The notes under the pieces were generated by a model that made no database searches, was not told the origin of the DNA, and saw only the letters and a program-made list of their open reading frames with translations. From Rutstroemia sp. NJR-2017a BVV2 (lineage: Eukaryota > Ascomycota > Leotiomycetes > Helotiales > Rutstroemiaceae): 64,000 bases of DNA. A program made the position numbers and the translations under genes. The number at the start of each line of letters is the position of its first letter. The stretch's first letter is position 1. Positions 20,227 through 32,004 of this stretch are shown in pieces. The DNA lies in contig NJPS01000004.1 of the NCBI GenBank assembly GCA_002946415.1, positions 5,001-69,000 on the forward strand, given 5' to 3'.

Positions 20227-21580
20227 TTTCGGTAAGTGATAGAGGATGTTCGCTCAAGTTCTTGTCGTGCTGTTTGTTTCGCGATGTATTTTGATATCTT
20301 TGCGACAGCGCAAAAAAGAGGATCGAAAAGGAGATGAACCTTACAGAAGGAGAATGGATAGGAAAGGAAGGGAATTTATCGCCCTCGTTATAGCCCCGTG
20401 CATAATACTCAGCCGTTCAGCCGCCCAGACACCGCGGATTGTCCAGCTGACGAATTGCAACGAGAAGATCATGATCGAATATGATGTATGACTGTGATCC
20501 TGACACCACCCTTCATAGACGTCTTAAGTTCGGACGACTAACAAGCAACGGTTGGACGGCATATTAGTCAGCTAGAGTGCTCGGCACACCGTATTTCTGA
20601 GGCGGAGCAATAACCTTACGTCATTGCACGTGATGAGTCCGACGGAGAATTGTTACTGCGATAAGTCGAGTGAGTATGTTGCCCATCTTCAAAAAGTGCG
20701 AGAGAAAGCAGGTTAGAAGCTCTCTCTATTTGTTTCCATCCATCCATCCGAACTGCAGGTTGTCACTTGTACCGTATACAATCCTACCCAACTTAACTCT
20801 TCCAAGTCATGGTCAGCCATGTATTGTTCCGATATGCGCATGCGCATACACATATGCATGTGTATGCGACAGGTTCAGATATATTAATGAACCATACTTA
20901 TACACAGTACCTTGGTAATGGAAGCGGAAGCGATATACATTGCCTTAGTGCCATCCTTCAGTCCACCTGAAGTCTGACTACTTGTTGTCGTCGTCGACCT
21001 TCTTACTATACATCCATACATTTTGGCCGACGATTATACATTACCGGGCAGTAACAACGGTGGGCGTGGAAGAGAATGATAAGATTCAATCTCTCACTGC
21101 CGAGGCCGGATTTATACGCCCCGTTGGGTGAAGTCGCCGTCCTGCTCCCCGAGCATAGGTACTTTTCCAGGAACAACATTTACCCCATTGGATCACTAGA
21201 CACTATGACCCCTTTCCCTTCATTCTCGGTCGAAAGTTCTCCGAGTGGTGTCATACATTTACAAAAAAACCAACGCAAGCGCCTTCATTCTAAATCATCA
21301 TCTGAACTATAACAATTAGCCTCAATCTAATGCATTGCTATATCGGCCATTATACTCCATTTTCTCTCGAATCCACAATGATTGTTCTTCTGATTGCTGG
21401 AATCTCAGAACCGCTCAGGGGTCGAGACAATGCGGGGTGAGTTAGTATGGAGACGTGGGGATCACCCTGGAGCTGGAGCTTAAGCTTCATTTCACTCGGC
21501 GGGTTCTGTCATATATATAACCTTGTATTCACTATGATTTTATCACTGGAGTTCAGCTTGTAGCAACGACGTATTTAATT
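20227..21580. other. Intergenic region upstream of the beta-galactosidase
   Basis: Divergent spacer of 1.35 kb. It contains the palindromes at 20835-20868 and otherwise no gene I can support. Confidence 0.5.
20835..20868. repeat. Two abutting palindromes
   Basis: TGCGCATGCGCA (20835-20846) is a perfect 12-bp palindrome. It overlaps an 11-bp inverted repeat, CGCATACACAT (20843-20853) and ATGTGTATGCG (20858-20868), separated by ATGC. Such alternating purine-pyrimidine sequence can form Z-DNA or a cruciform, or could be a dimeric factor site in the promoter between the two divergent genes. Confidence 0.75.
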
Positions 21581-24500
21581 ATGAGGTTTCTGTCACTGCT
21601 ACTCTCGTTTTCATTACTGCTATGGAGTGGCATTGCTACGAATGATGGACTTACAGACGCTGTTGAATGGGACCCTTATAGTTTGACCGTCAACGGTGAA
21701 AGGGTCTTCATCTTGTGAGCATCTTCCTACTCGCGCTTGAAGTTATACTAACTCTACAAACAAGCTCTGCAGAGTTCCATTATCAGCGCATGCCTGTGCC
21801 TGAACTATGGCTTGTAAGCTCCATGGTTCACCATTTACTTCAACATTTGACCCAATCTAGGATATCTTCCACAAATTCAAAGCCAATGGTTTCAATGCCA
21901 TCAGGGAGGTTTCTCTAAGCTTGTTTAACGACGTGTCTAATTGATACAGTGTCTATTTCTTTTGGTCCTATCACGAAGCCTCGAAAGGCAACTTCGATTT
22001 CGAGACATCAGGAAAAAATGTCCAGAAGGTATTAGATTATGCCAAAGAAGCAGGACTCTGGGTCATCGCTCGAGCAGGACCATACTGCAACGCCGAGACA
22101 AACGGTGGTGGGCTAGCTTTGTGGGGTTCTGATGGGAGTATGGGAAGTTTGAGAACAAGTCAAGCTACATATTATGCCTCTTGGCAACCATGGGTTGCAA
22201 AGATCGGAGCGATAATAGCAAAGAATGAAATCACGAAAGGAGGGGTATGTTTATTGTATGAGTCTGTTTGGTTCAGATACTAACACGAGATAGCCTGTCA
22301 TTCTGAACCAGGTTGAAAACGAACTCCAAGAAACAACCCACTCTGCTAACAATACACTTGTTCTATATATGGAACAACTGGAGACAGCATATCGGGCTGC
22401 TGGTATAACAGTCCCATTGAGCCACAATGAGAAGGGTCAGAGAAGTATATCCTGGAGTACTGACTATCAAAATGTTGGTGGCGCGGTCAACGTATATGGA
22501 TTGGACTCTTGTGAGTGTACTCCCCGATTGTTACTTCCGCGGCTCCCACGATCCTTTCAATGACGCTTTTCTACTTTAATCCCAATGTACCATGGAGTCG
22601 CTAACACAGTGTAGATCCAGGTGGCCTATCATGTACCAACCCTGACACCGGGTTCAATCTTGTTCGCAATTACTACCAATGGTTCTCGAATTATTCATAC
22701 ACACAGCCAAATTACTTCCCCGAGTTTGAAGGAGGCTACTTCACTCCCTGGGGCGGTAGCTTCTATGATGATTGTGAATCGGAGCTTGATCCCGCATTCG
22801 CAGATGTGTATTACAAGAACAATATTGGCCAGAGGACGACACTTATGAGTTTGTACATGGCATGGGGTGGAACAAACTGGGGTCACTGTAAGTTTAGATG
22901 ATAGAATCATCGAATTGTTTACTGATGCTCAATTAGCTGCGGCACCTGTGGTTTACACTTCCTACGATTATGCTGCCCCACTACGAGAAACACGTCAAAT
23001 AAGAGACAAGCTATCTCAGACTAAACTTATTGGACTCTTCACCAGGGTATCGAAAGATCTTCTGAAAACCGAAATGATTGGAAATGGTACCGGTTACAGT
23101 GTACGTGTTTTCCTGTTGGCTGATGGAAAAACACTAAGTATTCTAGGTCTCTTCCCCAAGTGTATGGTCATGGGTTCTGCGCAACCCAGATACTCAAGCC
23201 GGATTTACAACTTTACAGCAAGCTACGTCTAGCTCAAGGGCATCAGTCACATTTGATGTCTACCTCAACACAACAGAAGGTGCTGTGACTGTGCCCAATG
23301 TTAACTTGAATGGTCGTCAGAGCAAGATACTCGTTACAGACTACAGCTTCGGGAAACATACTCTACTATTCTCATCCGCAGACATCCTTACATATAGCAA
23401 CTTTGATAAGGATGTGCTTGTCTTGTATCTCCAACAGGGACAAGTCGGCCAGTTTGCTTTCAAATCGCAGTCAAGATTGACTTATCAAGTTTATGGTCAA
23501 TCCAACTTCACACATTCGACATTGAATAAAAATGGCACCACATCTAGACAGACTTTTACATATGTTCAAGGACCTGGTCAGACAGTAGTCCACTTTTCGA
23601 ATGGAGCATTGGTCTATCTACTTGATGTGCCGACAGCGTGGAAGTTCTGGGCTCCGACAACCAATTCGTCTCCTAATGTGAATTCTAATGAGCAGATCTT
23701 TGTTCTTGGACCATATCTGGTAAGAAGTGTGTCCTTATCTTACGGTACACTTGCTATCACTGGCGATAACGACAAGGCAACGTCAATTGAAGTCTACGGT
23801 GGCGATTCCATCCATACTGTCACATGGAATGGTAGAAGAATCGATGCCACAAAAACAAGATACGGTTCCTTTACAGCCAAAATCTCCGGTACCGAGAAGC
23901 GCACAGTTTTTCTTCCAAAACTAACCAAGTGGCGATCGGGCGACTCCCTTCCTGAAAAAAGTCCCTCCTACGACGACTCCACTTGGACCGTGTGCAACAA
24001 AACCACAACCCGCAGCCCTATCGCTCCTCTGACTCTTCCCGTCCTCTTCTCCAGCGACTACGGATTTTACACCGGTCCCAAGATCTATCGCGGCTACTTT
24101 GATGGTCTTAACTACACCTCTGTCAATCTAACCTGTTCCGGCGGTCTTGCCTTCGGCTGGTCCGCCTGGCTCAACGGCAATCTCCTCGGCAGTCACCCCG
24201 GGAACGCCTCCCTCACAACGACCAATCTCAACCTCCCACTAACCAACCTCACCTCTCCCCTCAAGCTGAAAGACAACCTCATAACCGTCGTTGTTGACTA
24301 CCATGGCCACGACGAAACATCCACATCTAAAGGCGTCGAAAACCCTCGCGGAATCCTAGGCGCCTCCCTCCTCTCCTCTTCTGGCTCGTATACCAATTCC
24401 TCTTCCTCAACCACTGGTTTCAAGCTCTGGAAAATACGCGGCAATGCCGGCGGTTCAGCCAACATCGACCCTGTGCGCGGTCCAATGAACGAAGGTGGAT

Positions 24501-24964
24501 TCTATCTAGAACGTCTAGGCTATCATCTGCCCTCCTCTCCCACGCTCCCTTCCTTTTCTTCCCCGTTCTCCGGCTCATCCGAGGCGGGTATTAATTTCTA
24601 CTCTACGACTTTTAACCTCAATATCGACGCCGATCTCGATGTGCCGCTGGGGATTCAGTTCGCGGCTGCCACCGGCACGGTCGCGAGGATTACACTTTGG
24701 GTCAATGGGTACCAGTTTGGAAAATACGTGCCGCATATTGGCCCACAGACGACGTTTCCGGTGCCGCCTGGCGTGCTGAATAATCGGGGAGTCAATTACT
24801 TGGTGCTGGGTGTTTGGGGAATGCAGGATGTCGGGGCGAGGTTGCAGAGCGTGGAGCTGGTGAAGTATGGGGTTTATGAGACGGGATTTAGGGGGGGGTT
24901 CGCGGGGGTGGGAGAGGGGTTGCAACCCGGGTGGGAGAGGGGTGTTAGAGAGGCTTGGGGGTAG
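21581..24964 (+). CDS. lacA: Secreted beta-galactosidase, GH35
   Basis: Hydrolyses terminal beta-D-galactosides outside the cell. Exons: 21581-21714, 21765-21813, 21861-21904, 21950-22244, 22294-22510, 22615-22887, 22937-23100, 23147-24964; 2994 nt, 997 aa, the usual size of fungal GH35 enzymes. N-terminal signal peptide ([20 protein letters not shown]). GH35 landmarks: [33 protein letters not shown] (acid/base Glu near 184) and [13 protein letters not shown] (nucleophile Glu near 283), then TNWGH and SYDYAAP; the beta-sandwich domains follow with many N-glycosylation sequons. One oddity: the end of exon 3 (ATCAG at 21904) is followed by GGAGGT instead of GT, while the next canonical GT (21909) would shift the frame. 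All other junctions are canonical. So the gene is either spliced unusually, mis-sequenced at one base, or disabled. Converges on the sugar transporter. Confidence 0.92.
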
Positions 24965-25455
24965 CTTTGTGAAGATAAGCTCTGTGCTGTGTGTCGATAA
25001 GACGGGGAGAAAAGTGGGGGTATCGTATTTGTGGTAAGGTAATACAAATAAGTGGAAGAGAGAATGAAGCGAAAGGAAAGGAAAGGAAAGCAATGCTGCA
25101 TTGAAGCGTGAACCGGATCTTCAATTCCCGCCAAAAGTGGATCATTCTCCCATATCAGATTGTAGTTCCATTGCGCTGTACTTGGGATCTGTGCAAATAT
25201 TAATCGTATGATCTGGTTTAGATAGTTATCTATCATGTCCCTTCGCTACCTACTACAACCTCATCTCAATCTATCGAGTGGATTTATTCGTTCATTTATT
25301 CATTCCCCTTACTGGTTAACGAACCTCTACGTAACCCAATTTTGCCTATCTTATCATTTTGGGACGATGAATTTGTAGTACCTGAATTAAGGATGAATTA
25401 ATCTTCTCACTGCTCTTTCCCTCGCACCAACAAGCTCAGAGACTAAACTAGAATA
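24965..25455. other. Convergent intergenic spacer
   Basis: Holds the 3' UTRs of the beta-galactosidase and the transporter; purine-rich GAAAGGAAAGGAAAGG run at about 25070-25090. No gene. Confidence 0.5.
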
Positions 25456-27428
25456 CTACGAACTGCCTGAATCATCTCTTCCCAATGCTTGTTCATATTC
25501 TACTCCTACTCCTTTATCAATTCTCCCCCCTAACCCAATCCTTCCCCCCGCCCCTCCAGCGTCTCCTCCTCCCTCCAGCCCTCCTCCTTCCCTTCTAAAC
25601 CCCCTCACCCGCGCACCGCCCATCCTCTCAAAAAGCCCATCCACATCCTCCAACTCCAAGCCCTTCGTTTCCGGGAAGTAGCACCAAACCAGCGGCACCC
25701 AGCATGCGTTCAGCACGGCAAAAATGATGTATGTGCGGTAGCCGATACTGTTGAGCGCGATAGGAGTGATCTGCACGATCATGTAATTGAAGATCCAGTT
25801 GCAGGCGGTGGATACGGAAGAGCCGCGCTGGCGGAGGCGGAGGGGGAGGATTTCGGAGGGGTAGACCCATACCTAGTGGGGGATGAGCGTAAATTAATTA
25901 ATATTGGGACAGGGAGCGAGCGGGTTTGGGGGCGATAAGGGACGTTTTTGGGGGGGGGGGAAGGGTGGAATATATTGGTGGGTTGCATCGATATGACGAA
26001 TAACAAGAATAGGAATCGAACAATAAAAGAGGCTTGGGATGGAGGAACTCACAGTAGCCTGAAAGCCAATCGTAAAAGCACCTTCAAAAACAAACAACAT
26101 AGCCGCCGCCCCAATCCCGCAACCCTTCGCAATCGACGTCTCATGCTGCACATTATAAATCAACCCCGTCTGCACCACCATCACCGCAGCCATAACCGAA
26201 ATCATGGAGAGCAAAAGCGGTCTCCTTCCCACCCGATCAATCAAAACCCAAGGAATAAAACTCGCCACGAAAAACCAAGTTTGCAAGAACCCCGACATCA
26301 ACGCACTCAGATGATCATCAAAGCCCAGAGATGTCGAAAACAGCGTATTGGAGTAGTAGATTAGGGCATTGATGCCGCCAAGCTGCTGGAACGATTGAAT
26401 CCCACACGCGATGAGGAACCGTCGTTGGCTCTGGATCGCGTCGTTTTTAAAGAGATCGCTCCAAGAGCCTGCTCCGAGCGCGGCTTCGTATTCGCATGTG
26501 CGTAGTATGTCGGCGTGGAGATTGTGGATCGACTCCTGGGGCATATGGTATGCGTGCAGACGGGCGAGAACGTCGAGAGAGGCGGCGGGCTGGGAATGTG
26601 CTGCGAGCCAGCGGGGTGATTCGGGGACGAGCGGTAGGAGCATCAGCATCGGAAGCAGAAAAATGCATTGCAGGATTGTAGGGATGCGCCAGGAAAAGGA
26701 GGCGCTGTAGGATTGGGTGAAGCCGTAGTCGATCCAGTAGGCGAGGAAGATGCCAAGATTGAGGGTGGAGAGCTGCATGCAGACATCTGGATTCCGAAGG
26801 GTTGAGTCAGCACTTTAATTTCACGCATATAGCTCTTTGTGGGAATGAGGTGGAGTAGGTTTCATGACATACATAGTCCGCGTGTGGCTTTCGGACTAAA
26901 TTCGGCTTGGAATACAGGAACTGTGCTATTGATAAAACCCATGCCGACACCGGATATCACTCTTGCGACGACCATGTGTGCGCGGGAGTAGGCAGTGGCT
27001 TGGAGCAGAGCGCCAATGATCATGATTATGACGCCCGTGCCGATGGATTTCTTGCGGCCGATTTGCTCGCCGAAGATGGAGGTCGCGACGCTGCCGAGAA
27101 AACATCCTACTTCGTAGATAGCGACTATAAGGCCGGTGATTGTGGGGGATGGGTTGTGGAAGGTGTCGTTGAAACCGGTGGAGTTGACGAGTCTGGAGGT
27201 GTTAGATGTGCGGTGGGAGAATTGGGGAATCGAGGAGCCATTGTGGGGAGAGCAGAAGTAGCAAAAGTCAGGGGTGGTCGTGTGGATAGAGGAGAAGCAG
27301 TGTCTATCGAGGGCAGAGGAGATTTCTTACCCTCCCATCAAACCATTGTCGTAACCAATCAATAGGAAGCCAAGACACGTTAAGGCTGTAACTGCGGCAA
27401 ACAGAGGTCGACCTTCAAGAAGAGCCAT
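25456..27428 (-). CDS. MFS sugar transporter (lactose permease-like)
   Basis: Sugar-proton symporter of the major facilitator superfamily, plasma membrane. Exons 27428-27331, 27192-26873, 26786-26053, 25872-25456; 1569 nt, 522 aa. Motifs in order: GYDNGLMGG at the end of TM1, GRKKSI (loop 2-3), RVISGVGMGF (TM4), PESPRWLAAH (end of TM6), QQLGGINALIYYSN (TM7), DRVGRRPLLL (loop 8-9), WVYPSEILPLRLRQRG (TM10) and PETKGLELEDVD after TM12. The C-terminal tail is long and Gly/Arg-rich. It lies tail-to-tail with the GH35 gene; beta-galactosidase and lactose permease genes are also neighbours in Aspergillus and Kluyveromyces, which suggests galactoside uptake. The substrate itself cannot be read from sequence. 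Divergent from the Zn2Cys6 gene. Confidence 0.88.
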
Positions 27429-28773
27429 TTCGACAGGTGAAGCAAAGCTCAATTGACCATGAGCTTAGTAATGGAGGTAGTCGGTGTATGAAGTACCGAC
27501 AGTAGCAGTCGTCCAATAATCCGTTCCTGGGTGGTTGAAGGGGAGTGTTGAGGAAGTGTGTCCTTCGTAGTACTTCGTAGGACGGATAAACACACAGAAT
27601 CTTCACACCATCTGTAGAGCCTTAGCCAGCCGGTGACACGGTGTAGTAAATATAGCCCTCGATGCTTCCCCTATTCATGGCTGGTATGAATACGAGGCGG
27701 CAGGAAGACGGGACGCCAATACGAAGTATATACCAGGAAAGAAATTATGGCAACTCAACAATACTACGAAAGCACGAGTACTTCGTAGACGAGTATCAAA
27801 AGAACTCCGGGGTAGTGGGGAGCTAATAAGTGTTCCCTGGCCTGGCCCCAAGACAATCTCAGATGTAGGGGTGCTAGGGGATGGGAGGGTCGACGTTAGG
27901 CTGTATTAGAGCGGTCTAGTGCTGCTGTGGTGGTGGATCTCCCCTGTCGCAGTGCCGAAGGTTTGAGAAGCCAGAGAACCGTGCAGGGCTCGGGATTCGT
28001 ATGAGTGAGGACATGTCGTCGCACGCTTTTTCGCTGCTGCTTCAAGGATGTGTACGTTTCCCGCGTCGGCCTTCGATTTCACTGCGAGGAGCGCGAACCA
28101 AAGACATGTTGCCAAGTTGCGGATATGTACGAAGGAGCAAGCACTTCCCTGCGTGCATTTACGTGCGACGAGCGAGCTGCGTTGACTCGTTGCATTTCAG
28201 ATTATTGTCTTGCTTTCTTGAACTCTAATCTGCCTCAATCTAACTGCTCTGGTACACCGGCAGAGCCATATAGTCGACAGCTACTCGGGCGCCTCATTAT
28301 CAATACTCGGTGGTAATTTGGGCAAAAGCAAAAGCATAACTTTAACCATCCACGCATCATCTTGGGAATTCCATCGCCAAAAACGCGAAACACAAGTGCC
28401 TCAGTCAGTACCGCAGTACCGCAACCGCAGTACCGCAACCGCAGTCGCCTACAAAACCCGGCCTGTCCCCGTTCTCCCCAAACTCCCCGCCTTTTACCCT
28501 TTTGCTGTTGCACGACTTACTCCGTACATTACTTAATACTGTTACGATTGCACCGGCACCTTCATGACCGTTTCTCCATTTCTCCCATTTCTCCCATCTT
28601 ACCCCGCATTAACCTTAAGGTTCGGCAAGCGACAAGCAAACGCAAATATGCATGCCTGCATCGTCGGCATTTGAACACTCTCCCATCCATCAACCTCTGG
28701 TAATCCTTCAAGTAGAAGACTATCGCCGTCAGTTGCCGTCCGATCAACCTCTTCTTACCAAGTAGGACGTGCA
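27429..28773. promoter_or_regulatory. Shared divergent promoter, transporter and Zn2Cys6 gene
   Basis: The region carries repeated TTCGTA(G) elements: CCTTCGTAG-TACTTCGTAG at 27562-27580, ATACGAAGTAT at 27719-27729, and an inverted pair CTACGAA (27764-27770) / TTCGTAG (27782-27788). Nearer the Zn2Cys6 gene a 14-bp unit GCAGTACCGCAACC is repeated exactly in tandem at 28413-28426 and 28427-28440 with partial copies on both sides. CCG/CGG-like triplets suit zinc-cluster factors. That the neighbouring regulator binds here is inference. Confidence 0.45.
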
Positions 28774-31700
28774 ATGTCGGCTTTTCATAATAATATGTTA
28801 CCTCCGCTGGGTCCACATGTGCAGCTGAACAATGCCAGCGCGGCGAATCTACCCAACAACCTGAATACCTTTGGTCTCATGAGTAGCATGGCCAGGCCTG
28901 CAAACGCCGTTCGTCATCCTCCACTTCCACCTGCGCTCCCACCTCCACCTCCACCTCCACCTCCACTTCCCCAGACTCTGAATCCGAATCCGGTCCCGAA
29001 TCCGAATCTGGCGCCCACACAAATACAAACGCAGACACAATCACAAACGCCAACGCAAGCACAAGCACATGTCGACGGCGTGGCGAGTGCTCCTCCCCCT
29101 CTCCCTTCACGTCCACCGCCGCCTCCTCTGGACTCTATGAGAGCTTACCGCGCGTGTCTGAATTGCCGCAACAGAAAAAGCAAATGTGACTTGGATATCA
29201 ATGCCGGGAGACCTGTAAGTATTGCGCTACCTCCAACATCACAATATAATTGACTTCCCCCTTCGCCGAGTGATCACCAAACCCCATGTTCTCACGCGCT
29301 GCGATTGCGCATGATGCATGGGCTCTCGTCGGGATTGTTCCCAATTTGGCGGAATCATGACGGAAAGACTCATTCCCTTCAAAACCCGAGGGATGACAAT
29401 TGGGATCGTCGTCATCGTGAATGCTTTCTGTGGGAACTCTCCTTCTCATCCGATGCCATCATTGTGTGGCTTACATCTTGCTTTCCTCTACACAATTTCA
29501 TCCTTGCCAACTTACGATGCGTTTGAAAATCTTGCATCGTCGCCTTGTACTGATCCGAAGTTTAGCCGTGTCGAAGATGTCAAAGAGAAAACCGAGAATG
29601 CATTCTTGGCGAATCTCACCGCGGAGGCCGACGAGTGAGAAAGAAGCCGAGGATTGGAGAAGCAGATGAATCTAAACCAAAAGGCCCATCTAGCTCGCAA
29701 CCACAATCTCCACATACTGCATTTTCAACATCAACAGGTCCAAGTCCTCATTACAGCCCTGCTTCTGGTTACCATCCTGCTTCCTCGTCATCAGAACCAT
29801 TTCACAGTCGATATGATAACCGCCGGGAATCAGGTTTTGCGTGGCAGCAACCTACTCCGACACAAACAGCGTCTGACAGTGGCTTCTCCCGACAAGGAGA
29901 ACAAAATCATGTGAGTATTTCTCCGGGCGTTGGACTTCGTAGCTGACGATTTGAAGACAGGTTCGCCACATGCTTATCAAGGCCGTTCTGAGTCAAGCGC
30001 GAGCATAAGTACGAAGCCAGGAGATCGCATGAATGATAATATAGCTTCTGCTGATCTGCAAAATCCCTCGGATGCATTAGAAATCTTAGCTCAAGTAGCA
30101 GACCGTGCTGACGACGGAAGCTCACCAGGGAGTGAGAGAGCCCAAGGAAACAATTCGGCAAAGGTTGAGAGGCCGCAAGTTCAATTGCAAGAGCCAAAAA
30201 TGGATATCGATATCCAGTATCGACCATTTACGGATGGTTTGATAAAATCTGATATGATTTATCACTTATTCTCAATGTTAGTACCTGTAGTCCTCTTTGC
30301 TCTATCCAGCTAAACAGCTATAGATACGAAAGGAACTTCCATCCTTACTTCCCAATTATACTCCGACAAACTTTCGATCCTACCAGGATCCCGTGGCTAT
30401 CACGCACAGAACCACACCTCTTCTCAGCAATACTCACCATCGCTTCCAGAGATCATGAAAGCGTACATCAAGTATGCTATGATCACATGCAACAGCTTGT
30501 ATCGATGATACTAGCTGGTTCGGATGCAAACGTTGAAGCCGTCGAGGCTCTTTTACTCCTCTCTCAATGGGTATCACACCGGCCACAAGCTGATGTCGCC
30601 ATTGGTCGAGGTGAGGAAGACCGTGTTGCATGGATGTATATTGGTACAGCTCTACGACTCGGTTATTACCTTGGACTCGATCGAACCTCCTTCAAATCAG
30701 AATCCAACGAAGATCCTGCGATATTCAACCGCAAGAGATTAACATGGACAGCATGTTATATTTGCGACCGCCAGGTTTCCGTTCGTGTCGGAAAAGGATT
30801 CTGGGCTCGTGGTCCGGGTCCATTATCGGGTCTCAGATCTGATGATTTCCCAACTCTACAGCCATCGTCATCAAATTCAGATAACTATGCCTTGATATTC
30901 CAGGCCAATCTTGAACTTACCCAGATTTTCTCGAATGTACACGACATACTTTACTCGTCCAAAGGGCATGGCTGGAAAGAAATGCTTGAGGGACGGTATG
31001 CGAAATATCTCGATGACTTTCGAATTAGTATTCGAAGTTGGAACGATAACTGGGGAGGATTACCTTGCTCACCTGGGCTCAAAGGGAGTCTCCTTCTAAC
31101 CTATGACTACCTCCGCTTATACGTTAACGCCTTCGCATACCAAGCCACTATCTCCCGAGCTCTCACCTTGTCCCAGGTCAACACTCCATCCGGCGGACGC
31201 CCCACAATCCCACAAATTAATGCATCCGCCCCTGACGCCCGTTTCATCTATGAATCACTCGACGCAGCTAAATCTCTTCTCTCCACGTTTAACAACTACA
31301 TTGAGCCGGAAACTCTCCGCTATATGCCATCATCCTACTATCTCTTTATCATATACTCTGCTGTCTTTCTCTACAAAGCCCGCAGCACGACTACTATGGC
31401 CGATGAAGAACGTCTGGCTGTAAGAAGTATGATCAATCTAACGATCGAGCGTCTGCAAAAGGCATCGACGGGCAAGGCTCATATGGGCTCGAGATATGCA
31501 CGATTGCTGCAGTTGCTTTGGCGAAAGGCTCCGAAACGGACACATGCGGGTGGTGATAGGACACAGTGGTCTGGTCAAGATCCTACGCCTTATGCTGATT
31601 CCAGTAATATCAACACTAATGCTAATAATAATTCTTCACTACTCCCGGACGATTCATTCCCACCCGACGCACCAAACAACAACAACATCGCAGTACACCA

Positions 31701-32004
31701 ACAACCCCCACCACCTCCGTCGGGAAATAACACAAACAACACCTTTTCCTGGTTGGACCTAGACGCAACGTGGAACTTTGCGACGAAGAATAATGGTGCG
31801 GGTATGGGCGGTATAGGGAGTGCAGGAGGAGGCGGAGGAGGAAGCGGTGCGTCGAATAGTGGAGCCTCGGCAGGGGAATTGGAGGATTTTAATATTGGGA
31901 GCGGTGGCGTGGGGGGAGAGCATGGTGGGATATATGATTTGGGTGTGTTAGAGGAGTATGGGTTATTGGGAGGAGGGGTGGAAGGAGAGGGATTCGTTTT
32001 TTAG
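28774..32004 (+). CDS. Zn2Cys6 transcription factor
   Basis: Exons 28774-29214, 29566-29910, 29957-30276, 30324-32004; 2787 nt, 928 aa. N-terminus Asn/Pro-rich with a run of prolines (residues about 50-65), then the binuclear zinc cluster split by the 351-nt first intron: CLNCRNRKSKCDLD before it and CRRCQRENREC after it, spacing C2-C6-C...C-x2-C-x6-C, followed by a basic RGGRRVRKKPR stretch. The fungal-specific middle homology domain starts near IYERNFHPYFPIILRQTFDP and contains DRVAWMYIGTALRLGYYLGLD and the KRLTWTACYICDRQVSVRVGKGFW motif. The tail is Asn/Pro/Gly-rich, a likely activation region. Intron 2 uses a GAAG acceptor. Probable regulator of its divergent neighbour and perhaps the beta-galactosidase, from position only. 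Confidence 0.87.

Noticed and set aside
24575..25093. 172-aa minus-strand ORF
   Set aside because: Antisense to the GH35 C-terminal exon and its 3' UTR; no motif.
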